A stretch of DNA of 8,047 nt from JBBIUS01 sp037440105 (GTDB lineage: Bacteria > Patescibacteriota > Patescibacteriia > XYB2-FULL-38-15), in NCBI GenBank assembly GCA_037440105.1, contig JBBIUS010000033.1, positions 1 to 8,047 of the forward strand, given 5' to 3'. The notes under the pieces were generated by a model. It made no database searches. It saw only the letters and a program-made list of their open reading frames with translations, and was not told the origin of the DNA. Both the position numbers and the translations under genes were made by a program. This document shows positions 1 to 5,194 of the stretch, in pieces. Positions within the stretch are counted from its first letter, which is position 1. Every line of letters begins with the position of its first letter.

Positions 1-2
1 TG

Positions 3-413
3 GGATTGGGCGGATATTTAGACAAAAATATTAAAACAATTTTTGCTGCTAATCGCGAAGACTATTTTAGAAAATTTAACCGCGCCCTAAGAACGGTTGA
101 CATTTTATGGACCAAACCAAGCGAATTGTCTTTTTATACGGCTCTGGGTTTGCCTATAATTATTGCGCCATCGGTTGGCTCGCAGGAAGATTTCAATAAA
201 AAGTGGCTTGTGACTGTTGGTTCAGGTATTCCTCAAGAAGACGTTAGATATACTGACGAGTGGCTTTTTGATTGGCTTTATTCTGGCTGGTTTGCTGAAG
301 CAGCAATGCAAGGGTTTATGGAAGCAGGAAAATACGGAACTTATAACATTGAAAAAATAATAAAACATAAACCGGCAGAAATAGAGAAAGTGAGAACAGT
401 GTTACAGTATTAA
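3..413 (+). CDS. GT-B-like glycosyltransferase, C-terminal fragment (5' end outside window)
   Basis: The frame is open to the left edge, so this is the 3' part of a longer gene; the TTG at position 6 is probably an internal Leu codon. What remains is about 136 residues. The stretch TKPSELSFYTALGLPIII followed by APSVGSQEDFN resembles the nucleotide-sugar-binding C-terminal half of GT-B enzymes of the MurG/diacylglycerol glucosyltransferase type, where a Lys-Pro-Ser/Gly segment, 'alglP.i' and a later 'E..N' contact the donor. That would place it in cell-envelope glycan or glycolipid synthesis, but the donor and acceptor cannot be told. The remaining tail is rich in Trp, Phe and Tyr and has no membrane segment. 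The next gene is a membrane-anchored glycoside hydrolase 141 bases downstream, so a shared carbohydrate theme is possible but not shown. The fold call is moderate; the exact family is unknown because the N-terminal half is missing. Confidence 0.6.
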   Translation, partial: GLGGYLDKNIKTIFAANREDYFRKFNRALRTVDILWTKPSELSFYTALGLPIIIAPSVGSQEDFNKKWLVTVGSGIPQEDVRYTDEWLFDWLYSGWFAEAAMQGFMEAGKYGTYNIEKIIKHKPAEIEKVRTVLQY

Positions 414-554
414 AATTCCAAGCGCCAAGCGCCAAATTTCAAATAAGCACCAAATCTTAATAACCAAAATTAAAACAAGTCTAGAATTTATAATTTGCAA
501 TTTATTTGTCATTTGGGATTTGTTATTTTGATTTTTTAAATTTTTTTTAAATTA
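414..554. repeat. AT-rich word-repeat spacer with imperfect inverted symmetry
   Basis: The spacer between the glycosyltransferase and the hydrolase is built of degenerate words such as CCAAATTTC, CAAATAAGCACCAAAT and, on the other arm, ATTTGTCATTTGGGATTTG. The right arm (about 484-530) read on the minus strand resembles the left arm (about 425-475), so the region could fold as a long imperfect hairpin. AGCGCCA is also duplicated head to tail near 421-434. Similar word spacers recur at 3832-3920, 5150-5190, 6709-6745 and 6885-6948. It carries no ORF and no Shine-Dalgarno sequence before the ATG at 555. Confidence 0.6.
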
Positions 555-1553
555 ATGTATTATTTTTTCAAAAAATTAATGTTAATAATTGGAGCGCTTT
601 TTGTAATCGTTGTTTTATTTTTTGCTATTCTATGGTTACCGGCTTTCAACCGCGTCCAGCCGATTGAGTTTGGCGTTAGTTTTAGTAAATCTTATGCCCA
701 ATCTTTGGAGCTTGATTGGCAAAAAATTTATTTAGCAATTTTGGACGATCTTAAGGTAAAGCGTTTGCGGCTTATGTCAGAGTGGGATGAAATTGAGGTT
801 GCAAGCGGCGTTTATGATTTTGAAGCATTGGATTGGCAAATCAAAGAAGCAGAAAAAAGAGGTATTGAGGTTTTGTTGGTTGTTGGAGAACGTCAGCCCC
901 GTTGGCCCGAATGCCACACGCCGTCTTGGCTTTCAGAAGTGCCAAGAAGTGAGGTGCAAGAAAAATTGAAAGAATTCATTAAAATCACAGTAAATCGCTA
1001 TAAAAATTCACCGGCTGTGGTAATGTGGCAGGTTGAAAATGAGCCACTTTTTAATCTTTTTGGCAAATGTCCAAAAAGCAACAAAAATTTTTTAAAGAAA
1101 GAAATTGAGTTGGTGAGGTCATTGGATAACCGCCCAATTTTAATAACTGACAGCGGCGAACTTTCTACATGGAGAAAAACGGCTCATCTTGGTGATTATT
1201 TTGGCACAACAGTGTATCGGTTTGTTTATAATCCTTATTTTGGTTATTTTACTCATTTTTTTCCGCCTTCTTTTTATCGGCTGAAGGCAAAATTGGTGGG
1301 TCTGGAAAAAGAAAGAGTAATAATTTCTGAATTGCAGGCTGAGCCCTGGGTAAAAGGCGGTTCTATTTTAAAAACGCCGCTTGATGAACAGAAAAGAATT
1401 ATGGGCATTAAAAGAATAGAAGGTCTTTTTGACTTTGCTCGAAAAACTGGTTTTTCGCCGGCTTATATTTGGGGAGCAGAGTGGTGGTATTGGCTGCGCG
1501 AAGAGGGAGATGATTCGGCATGGCAGGTTGGAAAAGAGATTTTGCATCAGTAG
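555..1553 (+). CDS. membrane-anchored glycoside hydrolase, clan GH-A (GH5/GH42-like)
   Basis: This 332-residue protein has an N-terminal hydrophobic segment (about residues 9-29) after two lysines, with no clear cleavage site, which suggests an outward-facing anchored enzyme. The rest reads as a TIM-barrel glycosidase. RLRLMSEWDEIE then GVYDFEALDW (residues 70-94) is the usual strand-2 region; WQVENEP (158-164) is the clan GH-A acid/base motif with Glu163; IISELQAEPW (256-265) supplies the probable nucleophile Glu259; WGAEWWYW (306-313) matches the strand-8 region. Both catalytic glutamates are present, so activity on a beta-glycoside is likely, but the substrate is not predictable. It is compact, with no visible carbohydrate-binding module. 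The start is the first ATG, since ATG 579 would remove the basic residues before the membrane segment; neither start has a Shine-Dalgarno sequence. It could serve envelope remodelling or glycan scavenging. Confidence 0.8.
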   Translation: MYYFFKKLMLIIGALFVIVVLFFAILWLPAFNRVQPIEFGVSFSKSYAQSLELDWQKIYLAILDDLKVKRLRLMSEWDEIEVASGVYDFEALDWQIKEAEKRGIEVLLVVGERQPRWPECHTPSWLSEVPRSEVQEKLKEFIKITVNRYKNSPAVVMWQVENEPLFNLFGKCPKSNKNFLKKEIELVRSLDNRPILITDSGELSTWRKTAHLGDYFGTTVYRFVYNPYFGYFTHFFPPSFYRLKAKLVGLEKERVIISELQAEPWVKGGSILKTPLDEQKRIMGIKRIEGLFDFARKTGFSPAYIWGAEWWYWLREEGDDSAWQVGKEILHQ

Positions 1554-1580
1554 GCAGATAATTAGGAGTACAAGAATTAT

Positions 1581-1642
1581 GAATTATGAATTAGGAATCA
1601 TGGCTTAATAAATTGTCTTTTAAAAACCATGATTCATAATTC
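1581..1642. repeat. imperfect inverted repeat (hairpin) downstream of the hydrolase gene
   Basis: AATCATGG at 1596-1603 pairs with CCATGATT at 1627-1634 (8 pairs, 23-base loop), and GAATTATG at 1581-1588 pairs with CATAATTC at 1635-1642. A seven-base bulge separates the helices on the left arm. The left side also holds a tandem GAATTAT word. It lies 28 bases after the hydrolase stop. It lacks a T-tract, so it is not a classical terminator; it may protect mRNA 3' ends or be another word-repeat spacer. Confidence 0.5.
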
Positions 1643-1696
1643 CTGCTTTGTGATTCACTTTAGTTATTTTAGAGTGCGTGTTTTCAAGGTTTTCGC

Positions 1697-1725
1697 TTAA
1701 CAATGCCTTTAAAATGTGCTATACT
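1697..1725 (+). promoter_or_regulatory. sigma70-type promoter, -35 TTAACA / extended -10 TGCTATACT
   Basis: TTAACA at 1697-1702 (5 of 6 to TTGACA) and TATACT at 1720-1725 (5 of 6 to TATAAT) are exactly 17 bases apart. The bases TGC directly before the -10 form an extended -10 element. Transcription should start near 1732, giving a leader of about 46 bases before the zinc-ribbon start at 1778. It is the best-formed promoter in the window. Confidence 0.75.
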
Positions 1726-1777
1726 AAAATAAAGTTATTCACAGCCTAATTTTTAATATTTAAATAATTTCAAAACT

Positions 1778-1936
1778 ATGGCAGAAGCATATTGCGTAAA
1801 ATGCAAAGCAAAAAAAGAGATGAAAGATGCAAAAGAAGTAGAAATGAAGGGCAAAGGCGGGGTAGTCCGCAAGGCTGTAACAGGCGTTTGCCCTGACTGC
1901 GGAACAAAGATGTTCAGAATTTTAGGGAAAAAATAA
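1778..1936 (+). CDS. 52-residue zinc-ribbon protein, DUF5679-type
   Basis: A short gene starting at ATG 1778 (MAEAYCVKCKAKKEMKDAKE) and ending at TAA 1934-1936. It holds two metal-binding pairs, YCVKC (Cys6, Cys9) and VCPDCG (Cys38, Cys41), 28 residues apart, the layout of a treble-clef or zinc-ribbon knuckle. The order 'YCvkCk.k.e.kd.kev', a 'G.....GvCP.CGtkmfRi' half and a short basic tail match the DUF5679 family as I remember it, found in CPR bacteria and archaea and without a defined function. The N-terminal half is rich in Lys and Glu, so contact with nucleic acid or the ribosome is a reasonable guess only. It has its own strong promoter (1697-1725) and a terminator hairpin 11 bases after its stop, so it looks like a single-gene transcription unit. 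No Shine-Dalgarno sequence is seen. Confidence 0.85.
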   Translation: MAEAYCVKCKAKKEMKDAKEVEMKGKGGVVRKAVTGVCPDCGTKMFRILGKK

Positions 1937-1946
1937 CGTAAAACCA

Positions 1947-1975
1947 AAAAACGCTGGTGTTAAACCAGCGTTTTT
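1947..1975. terminator. Rho-independent-type terminator hairpin after the zinc-ribbon gene
   Basis: AAAAACGCTGGT (1947-1958) is perfectly complementary to ACCAGCGTTTTT (1964-1975), giving a 12-pair stem with a five-base loop (GTTAA). The A-tract on one side and T-tract on the other make it usable in both directions. It sits 11 bases after the DUF5679-type stop and 32 bases before the CBS start. Confidence 0.85.
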
Positions 1976-2007
1976 GGCAGCCGGCGCTGATCTGGCTTTT
2001 ATTAAGC

Positions 2008-2456
2008 ATGAAAGTTGGCGAAATCATGGAAAAAGATGTAATTGCTATCAAAAAAGGCACCCTTTATCAAAGGGTAGCAGAGATTTTAATTAAGAACAGA
2101 ATTAGCGGCGCGCCAGTAATTGATGATAATGGGAAAATTGTAGGTGTTGTTTCAGAAAAAGATTTATTTAAAGCGGTTTATCCTGATTATAAAGATTTTT
2201 ATGAGACACCAGAAGCATATTTGGATTTTGAAAAATTAGAGGAAGAAGCAAAAAAGTCAAAGATAAAAAAGTTGAAGATTTTATGTCAAAAAGATTAATT
2301 ACGGCGGATACAGAAACCCCGGTTTTAAAAATAGGCGCTCTTATGGTTGCCACAGGCATTCACCGCGTGCCAGTTGTAAAAGACGGCAAAGTGATTGGCA
2401 TGGTCTCAAGAAGAGATATTTATCGGGCAATTCTAAAAGAAAGGTTTAATTTATAA
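2008..2456 (+). CDS. tandem CBS-domain protein, interrupted by a -1 frameshift near 2250-2271
   Basis: Read from ATG 2008, the zero frame encodes a full first CBS domain (MKVGEIMEKDVIAIKK to SEKDLFK, about residues 4-55), then a charged linker, and stops at 2296-2298 after 96 residues. The second CBS domain lies in the -1 frame: VEDFMSKRLITAD, IGALMVATGIHRVPVV and GMVSRRDIYRAILKERFNL, ending at TAA 2454-2456. Joining the frames at the A-run at 2250-2256 gives a coherent 149-residue two-CBS protein, the normal size for the stand-alone family. CBS pairs (Bateman modules) bind adenine nucleotides such as AMP and ATP and act as energy sensors, which is suggestive beside an AMP-degrading operon, but no partner domain is attached. 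The GTG at 1957 is not the start because it lies inside the terminator stem. The break may be programmed frameshifting, a real mutation or a homopolymer error. Confidence 0.75.
2250..2271 (+). promoter_or_regulatory. two tandem in-phase A AAA AAG slippery heptamers (candidate -1 frameshift site)
   Basis: A AAA AAG occurs at 2250-2256 (codons gcA AAA AAG) and again at 2265-2271 (codons atA AAA AAG), both in the phase needed for tandem -1 slippage from the zero frame. This is the heptamer used by E. coli dnaX. A purine stretch, AGAGGAAG at 2238-2245, lies about five bases upstream and could act as an internal Shine-Dalgarno-like stimulator. I see no strong stem-loop downstream. Slippage at either site enters the open -1 frame that encodes the second CBS domain. 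Confidence 0.45.
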
Positions 2457-2473
2457 TTTTGAAGACTGAGATT

Positions 2474-2644
2474 ATGCGAGGTATCCAAAAAATAAAAAAT
2501 GAATTTATTTACGAAGAGCCGTCAAAGTTCAAATTTAAGATTGGTAGAACCTTACCAACAGGCTTAACTGGCTTTATTTTAGGAATACTTTTAGCCAGTT
2601 TTGTGTGGATTTTAGCAATTTTTCTTTTGAGGCGGTTCATGTAG
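2474..2644 (+). CDS. small single-pass membrane protein, unknown function
   Basis: The gene begins 17 bases after the CBS stop and ends at TAG 2642-2644, giving 56 residues from ATG 2474 (61 if the TTG at 2459 is used). I prefer the ATG because it is the standard codon, but neither start has a good ribosome-binding site. The N-terminal part is soluble and basic (MRGIQKIKNEFIYEEPSKFK), followed by a Gly/Leu/Ile/Phe hydrophobic segment at about residues 30-51 and the short basic end RRFM. This places the N-terminal part outside or inside with a C-terminal anchor; the flanking arginines favour the C-terminal end in the cytoplasm. I do not recognise a family. Close spacing suggests cotranscription with the CBS gene. 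Confidence 0.55.
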   Translation: MRGIQKIKNEFIYEEPSKFKFKIGRTLPTGLTGFILGILLASFVWILAIFLLRRFM

Positions 2645-2681
2645 TTTTAATAAATTTTTTCATCTCGTTTTAATTTTTTTT

Positions 2682-2690
2682 TGGTATAAA
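2682..2690 (+). promoter_or_regulatory. extended -10 promoter (TGG TATAAA) for a candidate small RNA
   Basis: TATAAA at 2685-2690 is preceded by the extended -10 sequence TGG; no good -35 is seen 16-18 bases upstream, where the DNA is T-rich. The predicted start, near 2695-2698, coincides with the first base of the 19-pair RNA helix described next. No coding start follows for 200 bases, which points to a non-coding transcript. Confidence 0.5.
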
Positions 2691-2694
2691 TAAA

Positions 2695-2800
2695 GTGAGG
2701 GGTAAACTATTGTGCGAAGCAATTTTTTGAGTTTTTTGCAGCAGAATTGCTTGCGAACCAAAATTTGCGCTAAAACAATGGTTTGCCTCTCGCCATTATT
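2695..2800 (+). ncRNA. candidate structured small RNA, closed by a 19-pair helix
   Basis: The 5' arm 2695-2713 pairs with 2775-2793 over 19 consecutive positions without a gap; four pairs are G-U wobbles when read as + strand RNA (the same positions would be A-C mismatches on the other strand). Inside are a second helix, AAGCAATT 2717-2724 with AATTGCTT 2745-2752, and a third short one, GCGAA 2753-2757 with TTTGC 2764-2768 around a CCAAAA loop, so the model is a three-way junction. An extended -10 ends five bases before the outer helix, and a short T-rich run (2796-2802) follows it. It lacks the SRP RNA apical motif and I cannot match it to 6S, tmRNA or a known riboswitch. Alternatives are a decayed inverted-repeat element or a leader attenuator. 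Confidence 0.5.
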
Positions 2801-2850
2801 TTAAAGAATTAGCGAGCTAGCGAATTAGTTGATTAGTAAATTAGCAAATC

Positions 2851-2875
2851 AAAATTCCGGTTGGGAATTTTTTTT
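2851..2875 (+). terminator. Rho-independent terminator upstream of the AMP-pathway operon
   Basis: AAAATTCC (2851-2858) pairs with GGAATTTT (2864-2871) around a five-base loop, and the T-run continues to 2875. It would end transcripts arriving from the small-RNA or membrane-protein region before the isomerase gene. The stem is weak in GC. Confidence 0.6.
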
Positions 2876-2889
2876 ATTTATGGTAAAAT
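2861..2889 (+). promoter_or_regulatory. promoter of the AMP-pathway operon, apparently giving a leaderless mRNA
   Basis: TTGGGA at 2861-2866 (4 of 6 to TTGACA) and TAAAAT at 2884-2889 (5 of 6 to TATAAT) are 17 bases apart, and TGG before the -10 makes it extended. The ATG of the isomerase begins at 2898, only eight bases after the -10, so transcription would start at or within about two bases of the start codon. The -35 lies in the loop and right arm of the preceding terminator hairpin. Confidence 0.6.
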
Positions 2890-2897
2890 GATGGAAT

Positions 2898-3833
2898 ATG
2901 AAAGATGTAGAGAAGATTGTAAAACAAATAAAGGCATTGAAGATTCAGGGAGCAATGGCTGTGGCGCGTGCGGCTGTTTTAACTCTTATTAATTATGGAC
3001 GCAAATTAAAATTGCCGCCAAAAAAATTTATCAGTGAGATAGAAAGAGCGGGCAGAGAATTGGCTTTTGCAAGACCAACCGAACCTTTGGCGCAGAATGG
3101 CTTGCGTTTTATTGTGGATACGCTTCAGTTGAAAAAGAATCTTAAAGAAAATTTGGAGCAGGCTGGTTTGACTTTTCTTGACATGTTGGAGACGGCGCGA
3201 AAGCGTACAGAAAAGAACGGATTTGATTTTATTTCTAAAATTATCCACAAATATAAAAGGGGTGAGTATTTTGAAATTTTAACGCATTGCCATTCTTCTA
3301 CAGTGGAAGACATTCTTATTCGCGCTTGGCAAAAAGAAAAAAATAAATTTAGGGTTTTTGCGACTGAGACAAGGCCGCTTTTTCAAGGAAGAATTACAGC
3401 AAAAAATTTAAGAAAAGCAGGGATTGATGTGACAATGGTAGCAGACAGCGCCGCCCCTTTTTTGATTAGCAAGGCCAGTGGCAAAGAATTGATGATGGAT
3501 TTAGTGCTTGTCGGCTGTGATGCAATTTTGCCTGATGGTTCGTGTTTTAACAAAATCGGCAGTTATAGTATTGCTCTTTCCGCGAATCAGGAAAAAGTGC
3601 CGGTTTATGTTGCAGCAAATTTATTAAAATTTGCTTCAGAATGGACGCCAATCGAGATTAGAAGAGAAGAGGAAATTTGGCCTGGCGCGCCAAAAGGGCT
3701 AAAAATTATAAATTTTGCTTTTGACGCTGTTCCTCGAGAATTTATCACTGGCTATATTACAGAGTTTGGTGTTATAAAACCAGAACATGTTTATCAAACC
3801 GTAAAAAAATATTATCCATGGCTGATAGGTTAG
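2898..3833 (+). CDS. ribose-1,5-bisphosphate isomerase (eIF-2B alpha/beta/delta family)
   Basis: This 311-residue protein converts ribose-1,5-bisphosphate to ribulose-1,5-bisphosphate, the middle step of the AMP pathway. It belongs to the eIF-2B/methylthioribose-1-phosphate isomerase superfamily. Visible signatures are QGAMAVARAA (17-26) near the phosphate site, ILTHCHSSTVE (127-137) with the expected catalytic Cys131, ETRPLFQGR (157-165), and VGCDAILPDGSCFNKIGSY (205-223) with the expected catalytic Asp208 and the family N-K-I-G segment. Length and motif order match the archaeal enzyme from Thermococcus kodakarensis, where the equivalent Cys and Asp are catalytic. The C-terminal region contains the usual FDAVPREFITGYITEFGV. 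It lies directly upstream of RuBisCO and AMP phosphorylase, which decides between isomerase and a translation-factor role. ATG 2898 has no Shine-Dalgarno sequence; a promoter ending eight bases earlier suggests a leaderless start. Confidence 0.92.
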   Translation: MKDVEKIVKQIKALKIQGAMAVARAAVLTLINYGRKLKLPPKKFISEIERAGRELAFARPTEPLAQNGLRFIVDTLQLKKNLKENLEQAGLTFLDMLETARKRTEKNGFDFISKIIHKYKRGEYFEILTHCHSSTVEDILIRAWQKEKNKFRVFATETRPLFQGRITAKNLRKAGIDVTMVADSAAPFLISKASGKELMMDLVLVGCDAILPDGSCFNKIGSYSIALSANQEKVPVYVAANLLKFASEWTPIEIRREEEIWPGAPKGLKIINFAFDAVPREFITGYITEFGVIKPEHVYQTVKKYYPWLIG

Positions 3834-3920
3834 ATTTAAGATTTAAGATTTAAGATTTTAGATTTTAGATTTAAGATTTAAGTTCAAATTTTGACATTTG
3901 ACATTTGAGCTTTGACATTT
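3832..3920. repeat. tandem word repeat between isomerase and RuBisCO genes
   Basis: About seven degenerate copies of a 7-8 base unit (AGATTTA / AGATTTTA) run from 3832 to 3882, followed by TTGACATT-type words (three copies between about 3891 and 3919). The repeat begins at the isomerase stop and runs to within a few bases of the RuBisCO ATG at 3926. A 20-base stretch, 3861-3880 (GATTTTAGATTTAAGATTTA), recurs exactly in reverse complement at 7346-7365, inside the Fe-S protein gene. The TTGACA copies have no -10 at the right distance. Confidence 0.8.
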
Positions 3921-3925
3921 TCTTT

Positions 3926-5143
3926 ATGTATTTTCATCTTGGGACAAAGCCAGATTACCGAACACATATTGTTACCACTTTTTTTGTTGAGCCATGGATT
4001 CCTTTTCAAAAAGCCGTTTTGGAACTAACAGCTGAGAGTTCTATTGGCACTTGGACCGAACTTAAGACATTAAAACCACAAATAGCAAGGCAGCTGGCGC
4101 CAAAAATTTTCTATTTGAACCAAAGAACAGGCATTGCAAAAATTGCTTATCCTTTAAAACTTTTTGAGCCAGGAAATATTCCTCAGCTTCTTTCAAGTGT
4201 TGGAGGAAACATTTTTGGTATGAAAGATTTAAAAAATTTACGACTTTTGGATTTGGATTTTCCGGGGGAGTATACAAAGTATTTTCGTGGTCCGGCTTTT
4301 GGCATCACTGGCATAAGAAAATTTTTAGGAATTAAAAAAAGGCCGATGATCGGCTGCATTATGAAGCCAAAATTGGGTTTGACAAGCAGTGAGCATGCTA
4401 ATCTTGCATACCTTATGTGGAAGAACGGGGTAGATTCAATTAAAGATGATGAAAATTTGACGAATATGTCTTTTAATCAATTTAAGGACAGGGTTAAAAA
4501 AGTAATTGTTGCGAAAAGAAAAGCGGAAAAAGAAACAGGTAAAAGGAAGATGCATGTTTTTAACATCACGGCTTCGCCGGATGAGATGTTAAAGAGAGCA
4601 AAATTAGTTAAATTGTTCGGGGGTGAATGTGTTATGATCGATATTGTTACTTCTGGTCTTGGATGCGTGGATTTTATCAGACGACAGAATCTTGGTTTAA
4701 TTTTGCACGGCCATCGGGCAGGTCATGCGACTTTTACGCGAAATCCAAAGCATGGCATAACAATGCTTGTCATCGCAAAATTGGCGAGATTAGCTGGAAT
4801 TGACGAACTGCATACCGGAACATGGATTGGGAAAATGGAGGGAGTGAAAGAAGATCTAAAAGAAATAAATAATTTTTTGAAAAGCAAGTGGCATGGAATA
4901 AAGCCAGTTATGCCCATTGCTTCTGGCGGCTTGCATCCGCGTCTTGTACCAAAATTAATTGGCCTTGTTGGCTACGATGTGATTGTTAATGCTGGTGGAG
5001 GAATACACGGTCATCCAAGTGGGTCTGAAGCCGGGGCTCGAGCAATGGTCCAAGCTGTTGAAGCAGTAGAAAAGAAAATTTCGCTCAACAAATACGCAAA
5101 GACGCACAAAGAATTAAAAGAAGCGTTAGAGCATTGGAAATAA
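3926..5143 (+). CDS. ribulose-1,5-bisphosphate carboxylase, archaeal/CPR type (form III or II/III-like)
   Basis: This 405-residue RuBisCO large chain adds CO2 to ribulose-1,5-bisphosphate to give two 3-phosphoglycerates, here in AMP salvage rather than a Calvin cycle. All catalytic positions are visible: Glu37, Thr42 and Trp43 in ESSIGTW; Asn95 in GNIFG; Lys147 and Lys149 in KPKLG; the carbamylated Lys173 with Asp175 and Glu176 in IKDDE; His263, Arg264 and His267 in HGHRAGH; His296 and loop-6 Lys303 in HTGTWIGKMEG; SGG (333-335) and GGG (357-359). FTRNPKHGI and the end YAKTHKELKEALEHW resemble form III. It is shorter than the Thermococcus enzyme, lacking about ten N-terminal residues and an insert before the SGG motif. 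Trp300 in loop 6, where Val is usual, is odd. The start is ATG 3926; the TTG at 3905 would add residues encoded only by the word repeat. Subtype needs a tree. Confidence 0.93.
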   Translation: MYFHLGTKPDYRTHIVTTFFVEPWIPFQKAVLELTAESSIGTWTELKTLKPQIARQLAPKIFYLNQRTGIAKIAYPLKLFEPGNIPQLLSSVGGNIFGMKDLKNLRLLDLDFPGEYTKYFRGPAFGITGIRKFLGIKKRPMIGCIMKPKLGLTSSEHANLAYLMWKNGVDSIKDDENLTNMSFNQFKDRVKKVIVAKRKAEKETGKRKMHVFNITASPDEMLKRAKLVKLFGGECVMIDIVTSGLGCVDFIRRQNLGLILHGHRAGHATFTRNPKHGITMLVIAKLARLAGIDELHTGTWIGKMEGVKEDLKEINNFLKSKWHGIKPVMPIASGGLHPRLVPKLIGLVGYDVIVNAGGGIHGHPSGSEAGARAMVQAVEAVEKKISLNKYAKTHKELKEALEHWK

Positions 5144-5149
5144 AATAAA

Positions 5150-5190
5150 TTTAGTTTTTGAGTTTTTAAGTTTTTTAGTTTTTAAGTTAA
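5150..5190. repeat. tandem AGTTTTTAA-type repeat before the AMP phosphorylase gene
   Basis: Four degenerate copies of TTTAGTTTTTGAG / TTTTTAAG words fill the 51-base gap between the RuBisCO stop and the GTG start at 5195. There is no Shine-Dalgarno sequence in it. It is a third word-repeat spacer, with a unit different from the one at 3832. Confidence 0.7.
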
Positions 5191-5194
5191 TAAT

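Noticed and set aside
489..494. TATAAT as the promoter of the glycoside hydrolase
   Set aside because: It is a perfect hexamer but sits in an AT-rich word repeat and has no -35 (AAAATT at the right spacing) and no extended -10, so chance is likely.
1957..2007. GTG 1957 as the CBS protein start
   Set aside because: It lies inside the terminator stem, and the added residues are unlike CBS N-termini; MKVGEIM at 2008 fits.
2695..2800. Identification of the small RNA as SRP (4.5S) or 6S RNA
   Set aside because: The GGAA-tetraloop and AGCAGCC region of SRP RNA is absent, and the size and lack of a central bubble do not fit 6S.
2645..2897. A hidden short protein gene in this stretch
   Set aside because: No frame shows a start with coding-like composition; RNA pairing and regulatory signals account for most of it.
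3832..3890. Tandem repeat as a CRISPR array
   Set aside because: The units are 7-8 bases without unique spacers; no Cas genes are nearby.
3890..3920. Repeated TTGACA boxes as -35 elements for RuBisCO
   Set aside because: They are copies within the word repeat, and no TATAAT-like hexamer lies 16-18 bases downstream before the ATG.
3905..3925. TTG 3905 as the RuBisCO start
   Set aside because: The added residues (MSFDIFF) are encoded entirely by the word repeat; ATG 3926 aligns better with the family N-terminus.
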